Source: Actinomycetes bacterium (GTDB lineage Bacteria; Actinomycetota; Actinomycetes; Mycobacteriales; Mycobacteriaceae). Taken from it: a DNA stretch of 64,000 nucleotides. Location: the NCBI GenBank assembly GCA_023461275.1, contig JAEYMI010000019.1:1-64000 (forward strand), read 5' to 3'. A program made the translations under genes and the position numbers. This document shows positions 63,902-64,000 of this stretch, piece by piece (positions within the stretch are counted from its first letter, which is position 1; each line of letters starts with the position of its first letter). Below the pieces are notes generated by a model that worked only from the letters and a program-made list of their open reading frames with translations, searched no databases and was not told the origin of the DNA.

Positions 63902-64000
63902 TCAGGCCGCGTCCGCCGTACTGGTGGACGTTGTGCTGGTCGATGTTGTGCCGGTGGATGTGGTGCTGGTCGACGTTGTGCTGGCGGTGGTCGAATCCGT
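63902..64000 (-). CDS. Thr/Ser-rich protein, C-terminal end (truncated by window end)
   Basis: The minus-strand frame is open from base 64000 to TGA at 63902-63904, giving 32 residues of STSTT-type repeats ending STADAA. It is encoded by 15-bp tandem units (ACAACGTCGACCAGC type). The low-complexity tail suggests a secreted or surface protein whose body lies beyond the window. It precedes yceI by 31 bases. Confidence 0.55.
   Translation of the reverse strand, partial: TDSTTASTTSTSTTSTGTTSTSTTSTSTADAA

Overview
The window is high-GC chromosomal DNA from a mycolic-acid actinomycete (Mycobacteriales/Corynebacteriales). Gordonia is the best guess, but the genus is inferred. The evidence is an antigen-85-type mycolyltransferase, a SigC-type ECF sigma factor, FprB, DUF3558 lipoproteins, the rpsL-rpsG-fusA-tuf string, and an acyl-CoA carboxylase operon with the same order as M. 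tuberculosis echA7-fadE12-accA2-accD2-fadE13-Rv0976c. No tRNA, rRNA, CRISPR array, transposase or integrase was recognised.

Layout. 1-2.8 kb: the end of a LuxR-type regulator, a 16-bp minisatellite, a secreted mycolyltransferase and a CDP-diacylglycerol pyrophosphatase. 2.9-5.4 kb: a compact operon with a 20-codon ORF, a TIGR04222-type membrane protein ending in a periodic Cys/Ser/Gly tail, a DUF692 (MNIO) metalloenzyme and a small partner. This looks like a peptide- or protein-modification system. 5.4-9.9 kb: the str operon (tuf, fusA, rpsG, rpsL) on the minus strand. 10-15.3 kb: membrane proteins, a putative HExxH protein, xthA, an MFS exporter and its divergent XRE-cupin regulator. 15.4-16.5 kb: a small island (HEPN protein plus a 59-residue protein) bounded by a 73/74-bp direct repeat of the sigC 3' end.

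16.5-25.3 kb: a probable copper-trafficking locus with SigC, a copper-type P-ATPase, a lipoprotein, a CopD/CtaG membrane protein, a PepSY protein, a DUF5134 protein with an HM-rich loop, a zf-HC2 anti-sigma-like protein and DoxX. Two of its transcription units share the motif GGGAAC-N17-CGAC, a likely ECF promoter. 25.8-35.8 kb: eight genes on the minus strand, mostly start/stop-overlapped, encoding a biotin-dependent acyl-CoA carboxylase, two acyl-CoA dehydrogenases, an enoyl-CoA hydratase, an AtuA/DUF1446 protein, a TIGR03084 protein and a TetR regulator. 35.9-40.4 kb: thioesterase, amidohydrolase, DUF2277, quinone reductase and methyltransferase genes.

40.8-55.6 kb: nitrate assimilation. 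NarK imports nitrate. NasC fused to a CysJ-type flavoprotein reduces nitrate to nitrite. Two NirB/NirD pairs reduce nitrite to ammonium. A HemD-OmpR regulator and a CbiX-type chelatase serve control and siroheme supply. A ParD/zeta-like toxin-antitoxin pair sits inside this block. 55.7-64 kb: a glycosyltransferase/methyltransferase/(alpha/alpha)6-barrel trio, fprB, an acyl-ACP thioesterase, DUF3558 lipoproteins (one fused to an S4 RNA-binding domain), a YceI protein and the end of a Thr/Ser-rich protein.

The DNA between genes is rich in repeats: 15-, 16- and 21-bp minisatellites at gene ends, a 77-bp palindromic element in two copies, and a REP-like family in four copies.
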